From: Dolichospermum planctonicum
GTDB lineage: Bacteria; Cyanobacteriota; Cyanobacteriia; Cyanobacteriales; Nostocaceae
NCBI RefSeq assembly: GCF_005402965.1
Contig: NZ_BJCF01000003.1
Span: forward strand, 62,001 to 126,000
Length of the DNA stretch: 64,000 bases
Reading direction: 5' to 3'
Below are positions 17,310-25,401 of the stretch, in pieces. The notes under the pieces are model-generated. The model saw nothing but the letters and a program-made list of their open reading frames with translations. It was not told the DNA's origin and ran no database searches. The number at the start of each line of letters is the position of its first letter. Within the stretch, counting starts at the first letter, position 1. The translations under genes and the position numbers were made by a program.

Positions 17310-17509
17310 AGCTTAAATTTTTGGCAAACCTCCAGTGGGGGCAAAAACCCCAGGGATTCGCCAAATCGTCAGAACCTTGATAATTAAATAATTTCAGTGT
17401 TTTGTTAGTTTCAGTTGGTAGTTTTTCTGAAGCCTGAAATCAGGTTTTTTCAGAGGTCTGCCAAAATCGTCTCTGGACTCTTTGCTGGGTAAGGGTTTAA
17501 AATGGAAGG
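17310..17509 (+). promoter_or_regulatory. Probable CRISPR leader
   Basis: This is the AT-rich sequence immediately upstream of the first intact repeat, on the side opposite the degenerate repeats. It holds two similar boxes, GCCAAATCGTCAGAACC and GCCAAAATCGTCTCTGG, about 100 bp apart, and a CCTGAAATCAGG inverted repeat. Transcription is therefore expected on the plus strand. Confidence 0.55.
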
Positions 17510-19312
17510 GTTCCCACTCGCTGGGGATATTAATTGAATGGAAACATTCTTGTTACATTATCCTTATTTTTTTTCATTGCGGTTCCCACTCGCTGGGGAT
17601 ATTAATTGAATGGAAACTGAAGGACATCTTTGTTATTCAAGTCGTTGACACAGTTCCCACTCGCTGGGGATATTAATTGAATGGAAACACTAATTCAAAC
17701 AGTAGTTTATAAGGTACGCACACACCACCGGTTCCCACTCGCTGGGGATATTAATTGAATGGAAACTATATCAATTCCTGATTTGTCTAGCCATAAAAGC
17801 AGGGGTCCCCACTCGCTGGGGATATTAATTGAATGGAAACGAATATATTATAAGTTCGTTAATGTTTTTAAGATGTCGTCCCCACTCGCTGGGGATATTA
17901 ATTGAATGGAAACTCTTCTAGCCAAGCTTTTTTAATAAGTTCTTTACTGGGATAAGGTTCCCACTCGCTGGGGATATTAATTGAATGGAAACATTTGCTC
18001 ATCTGTCAGCACTTCTGGCACTTCTGGCAATGTTCCCACTCGCTGGGGATATTAATTGAATGGAAACATTTTCAACACTGCTTAACCACTTTTTATTGCT
18101 TAAATGGTTCCCACTCGCTGGGGATATTAATTGAATGGAAACCTTAAAAATAATCAATAGATATCTGGGAAAATGCAGATGTTCCCACTCGCTGGGGATA
18201 TTAATTGAATGGAAACAATGCTTGGTTTAGCTGGGATAACCCATCATTTAGATGGTTCCCACTCGCTGGGGATATTAATTGAATGGAAACTTGTACGCTT
18301 AAACACGCGGCTATCATTTGCTCTGATGCGTTCCCACTCGCTGGGGATATTAATTGAATGGAAACAACCAAGTCAATTTGATATTGATATGGTTCAAAAT
18401 AGGTTCCCACTCGCTGGGGATATTAATTGAATGGAAACAGGACTTAGACTCATGCTTAACCTCACTGTTTTTTAATGGTTCCCACTCGCTGGGGATATTA
18501 ATTGAATGGAAACATAGGATTCATAAGCAGCGTCTCTTTTTTCAATAAGGTTCCCACTCGCTGGGGATATTAATTGAATGGAAACGGATTCAACCGGCTG
18601 AACCAACTTAAACCGCAGCTAAGTTCCCACTCGCTGGGGATATTAATTGAATGGAAACGTAGATAACTCGATATTTAAGCTATTAGCAGTCTGACTAGTT
18701 CCCACTCGCTGGGGATATTAATTGAATGGAAACAAAATAATCAATTTCAGTTCTTCGTCTTGGATGTGTTCCCACTCGCTGGGGATATTAATTGAATGGA
18801 AACTATGCCGATTAATTCATGACTAAGCGCGGTGCAATAGGCTGTGTTCCCACTCGCTGGGGATATTAATTGAATGGAAACTTTCTATAAACCAGTTCAA
18901 CTCATTCGCAATGTCGCTGGTTCCCACTCGCTGGGGATATTAATTGAATGGAAACAACTCATCACTACTGTCTATGTAAAGGTTAAGTAGTGTTCCCACT
19001 CGCTGGGGATATTAATTGAATGGAAACAACTCATCACTACTGTCTATGTAAAGGTTAAGTAGTGTTCCCACTCGCTGGGGATATTAATTGAATGGAAACA
19101 ACTGCTGTAAGTTCATATTCCACCTCCGGGTTCATTTGGGTTCCCACTCGCTGGGGATATTAATTGAATGGAAACTCAAAATTTTTCATTTGTGACTCGT
19201 TTAAAAATAAAGGTTCCCACTCGCTGGGGATATTAATTGAATGGAACCGCAAATGGTAGGGGTGAACGGCCGTTCACCCCTACAAAGTCGGGGATATTAA
19301 TTGAATGGAAAC
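17510..19312 (+). CRISPR. CRISPR array: 24 full 36-bp repeats, one truncated repeat
   Basis: Repeats of 36 bp start GTTCCCACTCGCTGGGG and end AATTGAATGGAAAC. The first is 17510-17545 and the last full one 19213-19248; a 23-bp 3' part remains at 19290-19312. Spacers are 34-43 bp. Repeats 5 and 6 carry a T-to-C change at position 3; repeat 24 has GGAACC instead of GGAAAC. Two neighbouring spacers (18956-18991 and 19028-19063) are identical. Degeneration at the 3' end marks the old end, so the leader is upstream. No cas gene lies in the window, so the array is orphan here or served from elsewhere; I do not assign a subtype from the repeat alone. Confidence 0.97.
19256..19283. repeat. Perfect 28-bp palindrome replacing part of a CRISPR repeat
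   Basis: The half-site GTAGGGGTGAACGG is followed immediately by its exact reverse complement. It lies after the last full CRISPR repeat, and the next repeat has lost its first 13 bases. Related palindromes are at 24271-24298 and 24351-24378. Confidence 0.85.
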
Positions 19313-19346
19313 GCCCTCAAAACGCCCAAAGATGAGGTCTGGAATC

Positions 19347-19376
19347 TTGATAACTTCTATCGGGATTGTGTATAAT
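19347..19376 (+). promoter_or_regulatory. Sigma70-type promoter candidate downstream of CRISPR
   Basis: TTGATA at 19347-19352 and TATAAT at 19371-19376 are separated by 18 bp, predicting a start near 19383. It is followed about 90 bp later by a strong terminator and no recognised gene. Confidence 0.55.
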
Positions 19377-19382
19377 GGATTT

Positions 19383-19497
19383 ATGGGAAAATAAAAAATT
19401 ATTAGAAATTGTCTTGCATAATTTACCTACTTTTGCTATACTATTATTAATCAATAAAAACAATTTAATTCCCGCGCTGCACCCGCGGGTTTTTTTT
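19383..19497 (+). ncRNA. Candidate small RNA between CRISPR array and RTX gene
   Basis: A consensus-like promoter (19347-19376) and a strong Rho-independent terminator (19471-19497) frame about 115 bases. A short frame starting ATG GAT TTA TGG runs through the terminator into a hydrophobic tail and does not look like a protein. A weakly related terminator stands upstream of the array at 17141. It could be a small RNA or a short leader transcript; no known RNA family is recognised. Confidence 0.35.
19471..19497 (+). terminator. Rho-independent terminator
   Basis: The stem CCCGCG / CGCGGG with a 7-base loop is followed by eight T residues. It lies about 90 bp downstream of the promoter at 19347-19376. 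Confidence 0.75.
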
Positions 19498-19557
19498 GGC
19501 ATATCAAATAAAATTATATTCACCATAATCATAAGCATCATCATAATATGATGCTGT

Positions 19558-19764
19558 TTGCTGTATTCTCACAATAGAAGAAAAATTCTAGGCTTCTATA
19601 GCTTGATAGTTGCTATACCAACCAAAAAAAACAGTAAGCTCTTAGAAAGTTTCTACCTAAAAATAAAAATTGAGATGTCAGATTTAATTGAATTAAAACA
19701 AATCCCTGATTGGCGCAATCTCTTAAGAGCAGCAATTAAGCAAGTTATAGCTAATAAATCCTAA
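19558..19764 (+). CDS. Short ORF of 68 residues, unrecognised
   Basis: The frame encodes 68 residues, the last 29 of which (from MSDLIELKQIPDWRNLLRAA) look more protein-like than the first 39. There is no ribosome binding site before the first ATG, and no family is recognised. It may be a shorter gene starting at an internal ATG (19675) or a relic. It lies between the CRISPR-side terminator and the right-hand 31-bp direct repeat. Confidence 0.25.
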   Translation: MLYSHNRRKILGFYSLIVAIPTKKNSKLLESFYLKIKIEMSDLIELKQIPDWRNLLRAAIKQVIANKS

Positions 19765-19796
19765 TTTTTGTCCTTCTTCTCCCATTCCTTGGGTAT

Positions 19797-19827
19797 CCTT
19801 GTTGATATTTGACGCACCCTACAACTA
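19797..19827 (+). repeat. 31-bp direct repeat, right copy flanking the CRISPR locus
   Basis: This matches 17017-17047 in 30 of 31 positions. See the left copy. Confidence 0.75.
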
Positions 19828-19956
19828 TTGTTTATGGCTTTATATGCTAATAAGCAGCTATAGATAATCGTTAATACGGGAAATTGTTGATATGCTTTTG
19901 GAAAAATCACTAAATACCAGTTTAGAATATTAATAACTTATCAGGTGTATAGTGTC

Positions 19957-22900
19957 ATGACTAATCATAATTGGCAATCTATCCTTAAAACCGCTCTGGC
20001 TAAATTACGTAAGTTTGCTGGTCGCACTGATTTTGATATTTCATTACAAAAAATATTTGGTGTTACAGGAGAAGATACTGTACTACTAAAACAGGCCTGG
20101 TTAACCGGGAATTTTAGCACGTTACCTAATTTAGAAATTATTGCTAGTAGTAAAATAAACAACGCTAGAGGTGCTTTTGCGGCGGCTACCAATACCCTCT
20201 ATTTATCGGAGGAATTAATTAAAACCGCTGATTTAAACGCTATTACAGCAGTATTTCTGGAAGAATACGGGCATTATCTTGATAGTATCCTGAATTACCA
20301 AGACACCGCCGGAGATGAAGGTGAATATTTTGCTGCGGTGGTAACAGGAGAAGATTTGAGTCTGTGGGATATCGCTCGTTTCCAAACCGAGAATGATCAG
20401 GTTGTAGTTAATTTAGCTGGACAAGCAGTAGTAATAGAACAAAATCTGCCTATAATTTCTTTGGGAATTACACCTATTAACGCCAACGAAAATAATACAT
20501 CTGGGGTTTTTACTCTCGGTCGTTCTGGTAATACTAGTGGTTCTCTGACGGTTAATTATACTATTGGCGGTACGGCTACTAATGGTACAGATTATGGTAG
20601 TTTATCAGGAACGGTGACTTTTGCTGCGGGAAGTCCAATTGCCACAGTGGCAGTTAACCCTATTGATGATAATTTATACGAGTTTACAGAAACCGTTACT
20701 CTGACTTTGGCAGCAGCAACTACCTATACCCTGGGGACGAATAGTACCGCTACTTTAACGATTACAGATAACGATCTTGTGGTCACTCAACTCACCAATA
20801 ACAGCTACAATGATGCTTCTCCCCAAATCTCCAGTAACAATGTAGTTTGGTATGGCTTAGATGGCTATGACAATGAGATTTACCTTTACAATGGGACAAG
20901 TACCACTCAACTCACCAATAACAGCTATGATGATTATGCTACCGCAATCTCAGGTAACAATGTAGTTTGGTATGGCTTGGATGGTACAGACAATGAGATT
21001 TACCTTTACAATGGGACAAGTACCACTCAACTCACTTATAACAGCCGTGATGATTATGAACCCGCAATCTCAGGTAACAATGTAGTTTGGAGCGGCTACA
21101 ATGTTAGCTACTCTAACTATGATATTTTCTTTTACAATGGGACAAGTACCACTCAACTCACCAGTAATTACTACAGTGATGATTCTCCCCAAATCTCAGG
21201 TAACAATGTAGTTTGGAGAGGCGTGGATGGCTATGACTATGAGATTTTCTTTTACAATGGGACAAGTACCATTCAACTCACCAATAACAGCTACAATGAT
21301 TCTGCTCCCCAAATCTCAGGTAACAATGTAGTTTGGTATGGCTCGGATGGTATAGACCATGAGATTTTCTTTTACAATGGGACAAGCACTATTCAACTCA
21401 CCAATAACAGTTATGAAGATTCTGCTCCCCAAATCTCCGGTAACAATGTAGTTTGGTATGGCAACGATGGTACAGACTATGAGATTTACCTTTACAATGG
21501 GACAAGTACCACTCAACTCACCAATAACAGCTATGAAGATTCTGTTCCCCAAATCTCAGGTAACAATGTAGTTTGGGTTGGTAAAGATGGTGGTACAGAC
21601 AATGAGATTTTCTTTTACAATGGGACAAGTACCATCCAACTCACCAATAACAGCTATGAAGATTCTGTTCCCAAAATTTCACGTAACATAGTTTGGTATG
21701 GCTTGGATGGAACAGACTATGAGATATATCAAGCTAATTTTATTCCTCAAATTACCGTTGCTGCTACAGATGCTAATGCAGGAGAAACCGTATCAGGTAC
21801 TACTCCCAACCCAGGAGTTTTTACCCTGACTCGTAACGAAAGCAATATCAATTTTTTGACTGTTAACTATACTATTACTGGCACCGCAACCAACGGTACA
21901 GACTATTCGCAATTAACGGGGACTGCTACCTTTGCAGCCGGAAGTACCACCACAACCATCACGGTTACACCTACGGACGACTTCATTTTTGAAGGTAACG
22001 AAAATGTAACTCTGACTCTGGCTACTGGCACAGGTTATACTCTGGGAACTGCTCAAACAGCCACGGTAACTATAGCCGATAATGACGCTATCCCCCAAGT
22101 CTCCATTAATGATGTCACTATCACTGAAGGCAATAGCGGCACAAGGAGTGCTAATTTTATTGTCAGTCTTTCTAATCCCAATAGTCAAACTATCAGCGTG
22201 AATTACCAAACCGTTGATGATGAAGCCACAACTGCTAACAATGATTATGTAGCCACAACCGGAACTATTACTTTCACTCCTGGACAAACAACTAAAACCC
22301 TACCGATTACCATTAATGGTGATACAGTTGGTGAAATTAACGAAGCCTTTACTGTTCTGTTGACCAATGCTGTTAATGCTACTTTGTTAAAAAATGAAGG
22401 TATCGGCATTATTAGAAACGATGACTTGCCTGGTGTGACTGTTACTGCTATTTATACCCAAGCTACGGAGTCAGGAGTTCTGGGTATTTTCCAACTCAAC
22501 CGCACGGGTAGCATAACTAAATCTCTCAATGTTAATTACAGCTTATCAGGAACAGCTACCAACGGTACAGATTACAGTACATTAAACGGTGTTGCTACCT
22601 TTGCATCTGGGAGTAGTACAGCCATTATTTTTGTTAATCCTACTGAAGATACGAGATTTGAGGGTAACGAAACAGCAATTTTCAACCTGTTGACGGGTAC
22701 TGGTTATACAGTGGGAACGAGTAATAGTAGCACTATTACCATTACTGATAATGACTCCCAACCGCAAATCAGTATTAATGATGTGACTTTAACAGAAGGT
22801 GATAGTGGCACAAAAACCTTTAACTTTGCGGTGACTCTTTCTAACCCCAGTAGTCAAACCATTACCGTCGCTTATCAAACAAGTAACGTTTCTGCTGTTG

Positions 22901-24267
22901 CTGGTACTGATTATATTACCCAAACGGGAACAATTACATTTAACCCTGGTGAAGTCAGTAAAACCGTGGGTGTTATTGTTAATGGGGATACGTTGGTAGA
23001 AAACAACGAAACTTTTAAGGTCAATCTTTCAACTCCTGTTAATGCAACTATAGCAGATGGAGAAGGTATTGCCACAATTAATAATGATGATGTTCCGACT
23101 TTAACTGTGAATAATCTCACTGTTGTGGAAGGGGTTGATAATAACGCAATTATGACTTTCACCCTTAGCACCCCTTCAAATCAAGGGGTTAGCGTTAATT
23201 ACAGTACCACTGCGGGTACAGCCACAGCCAATAGTGATTATACTCCTGTGAGTGGGACTTTAACTATTGCTGCGGGGGCAACTACGGCAACTCTTTCTAT
23301 TCCCATTGTTAATGACAACTTTAACGAACCCAATGAAACATTTAATTTAGCATTGTCTAATCCTGTTGGGGCTGTGGTTGTTAATCCCAATCCTGTGATT
23401 ACTATTACGGATACCATCCAAAGTATTACAACTTTGACATTACCTGCTGGTGTGGAAAACCTCACTCTGACTGGAACTACAGCTATTAGTGGTACTGGGA
23501 ATACAGGTAACAATGTCCTCATAGGGAACAGTGCTAACAACATTTTAGCAGGTGGTGATGGGAATGATACCTATAGTTTTAATGCTACCACAGTCTTAGG
23601 TAATGACACCATTCAGGAAACCTTAACAGGTGGAGTTGATGTTATTGATTTAACTGGTACAACTGGGGCTGCTACTCTGAATTTAGGAGTAACAACAACT
23701 CAAACGGTTGTTACCACTAATCTTCGTTTAACTCTTGCTGCTAATAATGTCATAGAAAATATTATTGGTGGTAATGGTGCTGATAGGTTAACGGGTAATT
23801 CCCTTGATAATAGCTTAGTGGGAGGATTAGGGGATGATAATTTGCGAGGTAATGGGGGTAATGATAGTTTAACGGGAGGTGTGGGTAATGATATTCTTAC
23901 TGGTGATGCGGGGACTGACCGATTTATTTATAGTAGTGGTAGAGCCTATGATGCTGGTGATATTGGCTTAGACCTGATTTTTGATTTTACTACAGGAACA
24001 GATAAGTTTGTCTTGAGTAAAGCTACTTTTAATGTTCTTCAAAGCATCCTAGGTAATGGTTTGAGTCAAGGTAGTGATTTGGCGGTAGTTGATGATGATG
24101 ATTTAGTTGATACTCAAGCTGCGTTTATTGTTTATAGTAGTGGGAGTGGTAACTTATTCTACAATCAAAATGGGATTACAGCGGGTTTAGGAAATGGTGC
24201 GGCTTTTGCAAATTTGTTTAATCCACCAACAACTTTAACGACAGCAGACTTTATAGTAATAGCATAG
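19957..24267 (+). CDS. Large secreted Calx-beta / beta-propeller-like / RTX calcium-binding protein
   Basis: The protein has 1436 residues from ATG 19957 (a GTG at 19945 adds four). Residues about 1-160 are the N-terminal domain often found in cyanobacterial RTX proteins, with FLEEYGHYLD at 102-106, an EExxH variant of a zincin motif. A Calx-beta domain follows (about 165-265). Then come eight tandem repeats of roughly 40 residues (about 265-595) with STTQLTNNSY, PQISGNNVVWYG and EI-LYNGTS motifs, resembling TolB-like propeller blades. Five more Calx-beta domains follow (about 600-1150), and RTX nonapeptides (GGDGNDTY, GGNGADRL, GGLGDDNL, GGVGNDIL) near 1190-1330. No N-terminal signal peptide is seen, consistent with type I secretion. 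It is likely a surface or secreted calcium-binding adhesin-like protein; no enzymatic function is shown. Confidence 0.85.
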   Translation: MTNHNWQSILKTALAKLRKFAGRTDFDISLQKIFGVTGEDTVLLKQAWLTGNFSTLPNLEIIASSKINNARGAFAAATNTLYLSEELIKTADLNAITAVFLEEYGHYLDSILNYQDTAGDEGEYFAAVVTGEDLSLWDIARFQTENDQVVVNLAGQAVVIEQNLPIISLGITPINANENNTSGVFTLGRSGNTSGSLTVNYTIGGTATNGTDYGSLSGTVTFAAGSPIATVAVNPIDDNLYEFTETVTLTLAAATTYTLGTNSTATLTITDNDLVVTQLTNNSYNDASPQISSNNVVWYGLDGYDNEIYLYNGTSTTQLTNNSYDDYATAISGNNVVWYGLDGTDNEIYLYNGTSTTQLTYNSRDDYEPAISGNNVVWSGYNVSYSNYDIFFYNGTSTTQLTSNYYSDDSPQISGNNVVWRGVDGYDYEIFFYNGTSTIQLTNNSYNDSAPQISGNNVVWYGSDGIDHEIFFYNGTSTIQLTNNSYEDSAPQISGNNVVWYGNDGTDYEIYLYNGTSTTQLTNNSYEDSVPQISGNNVVWVGKDGGTDNEIFFYNGTSTIQLTNNSYEDSVPKISRNIVWYGLDGTDYEIYQANFIPQITVAATDANAGETVSGTTPNPGVFTLTRNESNINFLTVNYTITGTATNGTDYSQLTGTATFAAGSTTTTITVTPTDDFIFEGNENVTLTLATGTGYTLGTAQTATVTIADNDAIPQVSINDVTITEGNSGTRSANFIVSLSNPNSQTISVNYQTVDDEATTANNDYVATTGTITFTPGQTTKTLPITINGDTVGEINEAFTVLLTNAVNATLLKNEGIGIIRNDDLPGVTVTAIYTQATESGVLGIFQLNRTGSITKSLNVNYSLSGTATNGTDYSTLNGVATFASGSSTAIIFVNPTEDTRFEGNETAIFNLLTGTGYTVGTSNSSTITITDNDSQPQISINDVTLTEGDSGTKTFNFAVTLSNPSSQTITVAYQTSNVSAVAGTDYITQTGTITFNPGEVSKTVGVIVNGDTLVENNETFKVNLSTPVNATIADGEGIATINNDDVPTLTVNNLTVVEGVDNNAIMTFTLSTPSNQGVSVNYSTTAGTATANSDYTPVSGTLTIAAGATTATLSIPIVNDNFNEPNETFNLALSNPVGAVVVNPNPVITITDTIQSITTLTLPAGVENLTLTGTTAISGTGNTGNNVLIGNSANNILAGGDGNDTYSFNATTVLGNDTIQETLTGGVDVIDLTGTTGAATLNLGVTTTQTVVTTNLRLTLAANNVIENIIGGNGADRLTGNSLDNSLVGGLGDDNLRGNGGNDSLTGGVGNDILTGDAGTDRFIYSSGRAYDAGDIGLDLIFDFTTGTDKFVLSKATFNVLQSILGNGLSQGSDLAVVDDDDLVDTQAAFIVYSSGSGNLFYNQNGITAGLGNGAAFANLFNPPTTLTTADFIVIA

Positions 24268-24270
24268 GGG

Positions 24271-24402
24271 TTAGGGCTTTCCTGCCGTTCGCCTCTACAG
24301 GGCTTGTCGCCACTGGCTGGGGACATTGATTGAATGGAAACGATGTGTTTGTACGGGCGAACTGCCGTTCGCCCCTACTGGGGACATTGATTGAATGGAA
24401 AC
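24271..24402 (+). CRISPR. CRISPR-like remnant: variant repeat, palindromes, truncated repeat
   Basis: Bases 24306-24341 match the main array repeat at 31 of 36 positions (GTCGCCACTGGCTGGGGACA...). Bases 24378-24402 are the last 25 positions of the same variant. A 28-bp palindrome (24351-24378, two mismatches between arms) fills the gap and abuts the truncated repeat. A half-decayed copy of the palindrome lies at 24271-24298, four bases after the RTX gene stop. This is a mini-array of a variant repeat, damaged by the same type of palindrome as the 3' end of the main array. Confidence 0.7.
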
Positions 24403-24431
24403 CCGGAGTTAAAAGATGTAGCCGAAAAGAA

Positions 24432-24734
24432 ATGACTCCACTACTTCTAAACCAACAAGTACATGATGAAATTATTCGTCTTTCCAAGGTGAGTCGGGTT
24501 GATACTAAAATCTTGGAGCAATTTGCTTGTTTTATTATCCAAAGTTCTCAACCAAAATCAAAAATAACTGTTGTATCACTTAAAATAGAGGAATTAAAGC
24601 AAGCTGTATATTATAGATTTAATGTGAAAAATACGCAGGAATTAAAGAATTGTGGTGCTTTTATAATGGCAACAGATGGGATGGAAAAGATTGACTTTCG
24701 CTTTAAAATTAACATGAGAAATGCTATATCGTAA
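24432..24734 (+). CDS. Small protein of unknown function, partner of J-domain protein
   Basis: The protein has 100 residues from ATG 24432; an in-frame ATG at 24330 would begin inside CRISPR-like repeats and is rejected. It begins MTPLLLNQQVHDEIIRLSKV and contains a mixed alpha/beta pattern with ITVVSLKIEELKQAVYYRFN and CGAFIMATDGMEKIDFRFK. There is no signal peptide or membrane segment, and no family is recognised. Its end overlaps the start of the J-domain gene by 14 bases, so the two are translationally coupled and probably act together. Confidence 0.6.
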   Translation: MTPLLLNQQVHDEIIRLSKVSRVDTKILEQFACFIIQSSQPKSKITVVSLKIEELKQAVYYRFNVKNTQELKNCGAFIMATDGMEKIDFRFKINMRNAIS

Positions 24735-24984
24735 ATTTGTTGGTATTTTATCAGGAGAAGAAAATCAACAAGGATATGGCTGTATTAATGGGATTAATAT
24801 ATTTAACTACTTCAAACCTTGGCAGGTTTTTGGACTAGATCCAAAGACAGCTACAAAAGAAGAAATAAAATCTGCTTATTATAGACTTTCTAAAATATAT
24901 CATCCTGATAATCCAGAAACTGGTGACAGAGGGATATTTGAGAGAGTTGAAATTATGTATAAAAGTATTATTACTGGAATTTAG
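24721..24984 (+). CDS. Small J-domain (DnaJ-like) protein
   Basis: The protein has 87 residues. Residues about 34-87 form a J domain: PWQVFGLDPKTATKEEIKSA, then YYRLSKIYHPDN with the essential HPD, and a final helix FERVEIMYKSI. There is no G/F region, zinc finger or C-terminal substrate domain, so it is a class C-type J protein expected to recruit and stimulate an Hsp70. The first 30 residues are not recognised. It overlaps the upstream 100-residue gene by 14 bases, and a third frame starts 2 bases after its stop, suggesting a three-gene operon. Confidence 0.75.
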   Translation: MLYRKFVGILSGEENQQGYGCINGINIFNYFKPWQVFGLDPKTATKEEIKSAYYRLSKIYHPDNPETGDRGIFERVEIMYKSIITGI

Positions 24985-24986
24985 AT

Positions 24987-25205
24987 ATGTCATTTGATAG
25001 GGAAGTTTTTTATATAGAAGAAGGAAAATTGTCTGAGGCTTTTGAACTCATGCAACTTGATTTTCAACTTGATTTTCAACTTGATTTTGATAATTTACAG
25101 CAAGTAGCTTTGAGTGAGGTACACCTTGTGCGGGCAAGACTTGTACTGAGATTGGTCGAAGTATGCCCGCACCACAAGAGTTTTATTATTAATATCTGTA
25201 CTTGA
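24987..25205 (+). pseudogene. Third gene of J-domain operon, truncated by a MITE
   Basis: The frame starts 2 bases after the J-domain gene with MSFDREVFYIEEGKLSEAFE and contains three direct copies of a 12-base unit (CAACTTGATTTT; QLDF in protein). From 25096 it reads into a type A MITE and ends within it at 25205, so the last 36 residues are element-derived. Sequence after the element (25226 on) can be read as KLVDSSDESII, a plausible original continuation. The gene was probably cut by the insertion; its function is unknown. Confidence 0.4.
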
Positions 25206-25225
25206 TAATACTGGGAACTGCTGTA
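25096..25225 (+). mobile_element. MITE, type A, with a 24-bp insertion in its hairpin
   Basis: The ends are TACAGCAAG and ...GGGAACTGCTGTA. The internal hairpin GCGGGCAAGA-TGCCCGC is split by 24 extra bases (25140-25163, CTTGTACTGAGATTGG...). It truncates the third gene of the J-domain operon. Confidence 0.7.
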
Positions 25226-25281
25226 TGTGAAAAATTGGTTGATTCATCTGATGAAAGTATCATAATAATCTTGATTTTACC

Positions 25282-25314
25282 CTGTAGGTTGGGTTGACGC
25301 AAGGAAACCCAACA
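25282..25314. repeat. Hairpin repeat of the ggttgggttgacg...aaacccaac family
   Basis: GTAGGTTGGGTTGACGCAAGG is followed by AAACCCAACA and can form a stem. Relatives are in the 14.7-kb array and at 55423-55487. It may terminate transcription between the convergent operons. Confidence 0.55.
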
Positions 25315-25401
25315 TCCACCTCACCTAATTGGATTCAGTGTTGAGAGGAATGGCGGGTTTTTTAATCCAGGTTAATGCGGTGGTACTAAAAACCACAAAT
25401 C

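Noticed and set aside
17482-18548. Short frames within the CRISPR array (with GSHSLGILIEWK-type repeats)
   Set aside because: They are translations of the CRISPR repeat and carry no independent coding signal.
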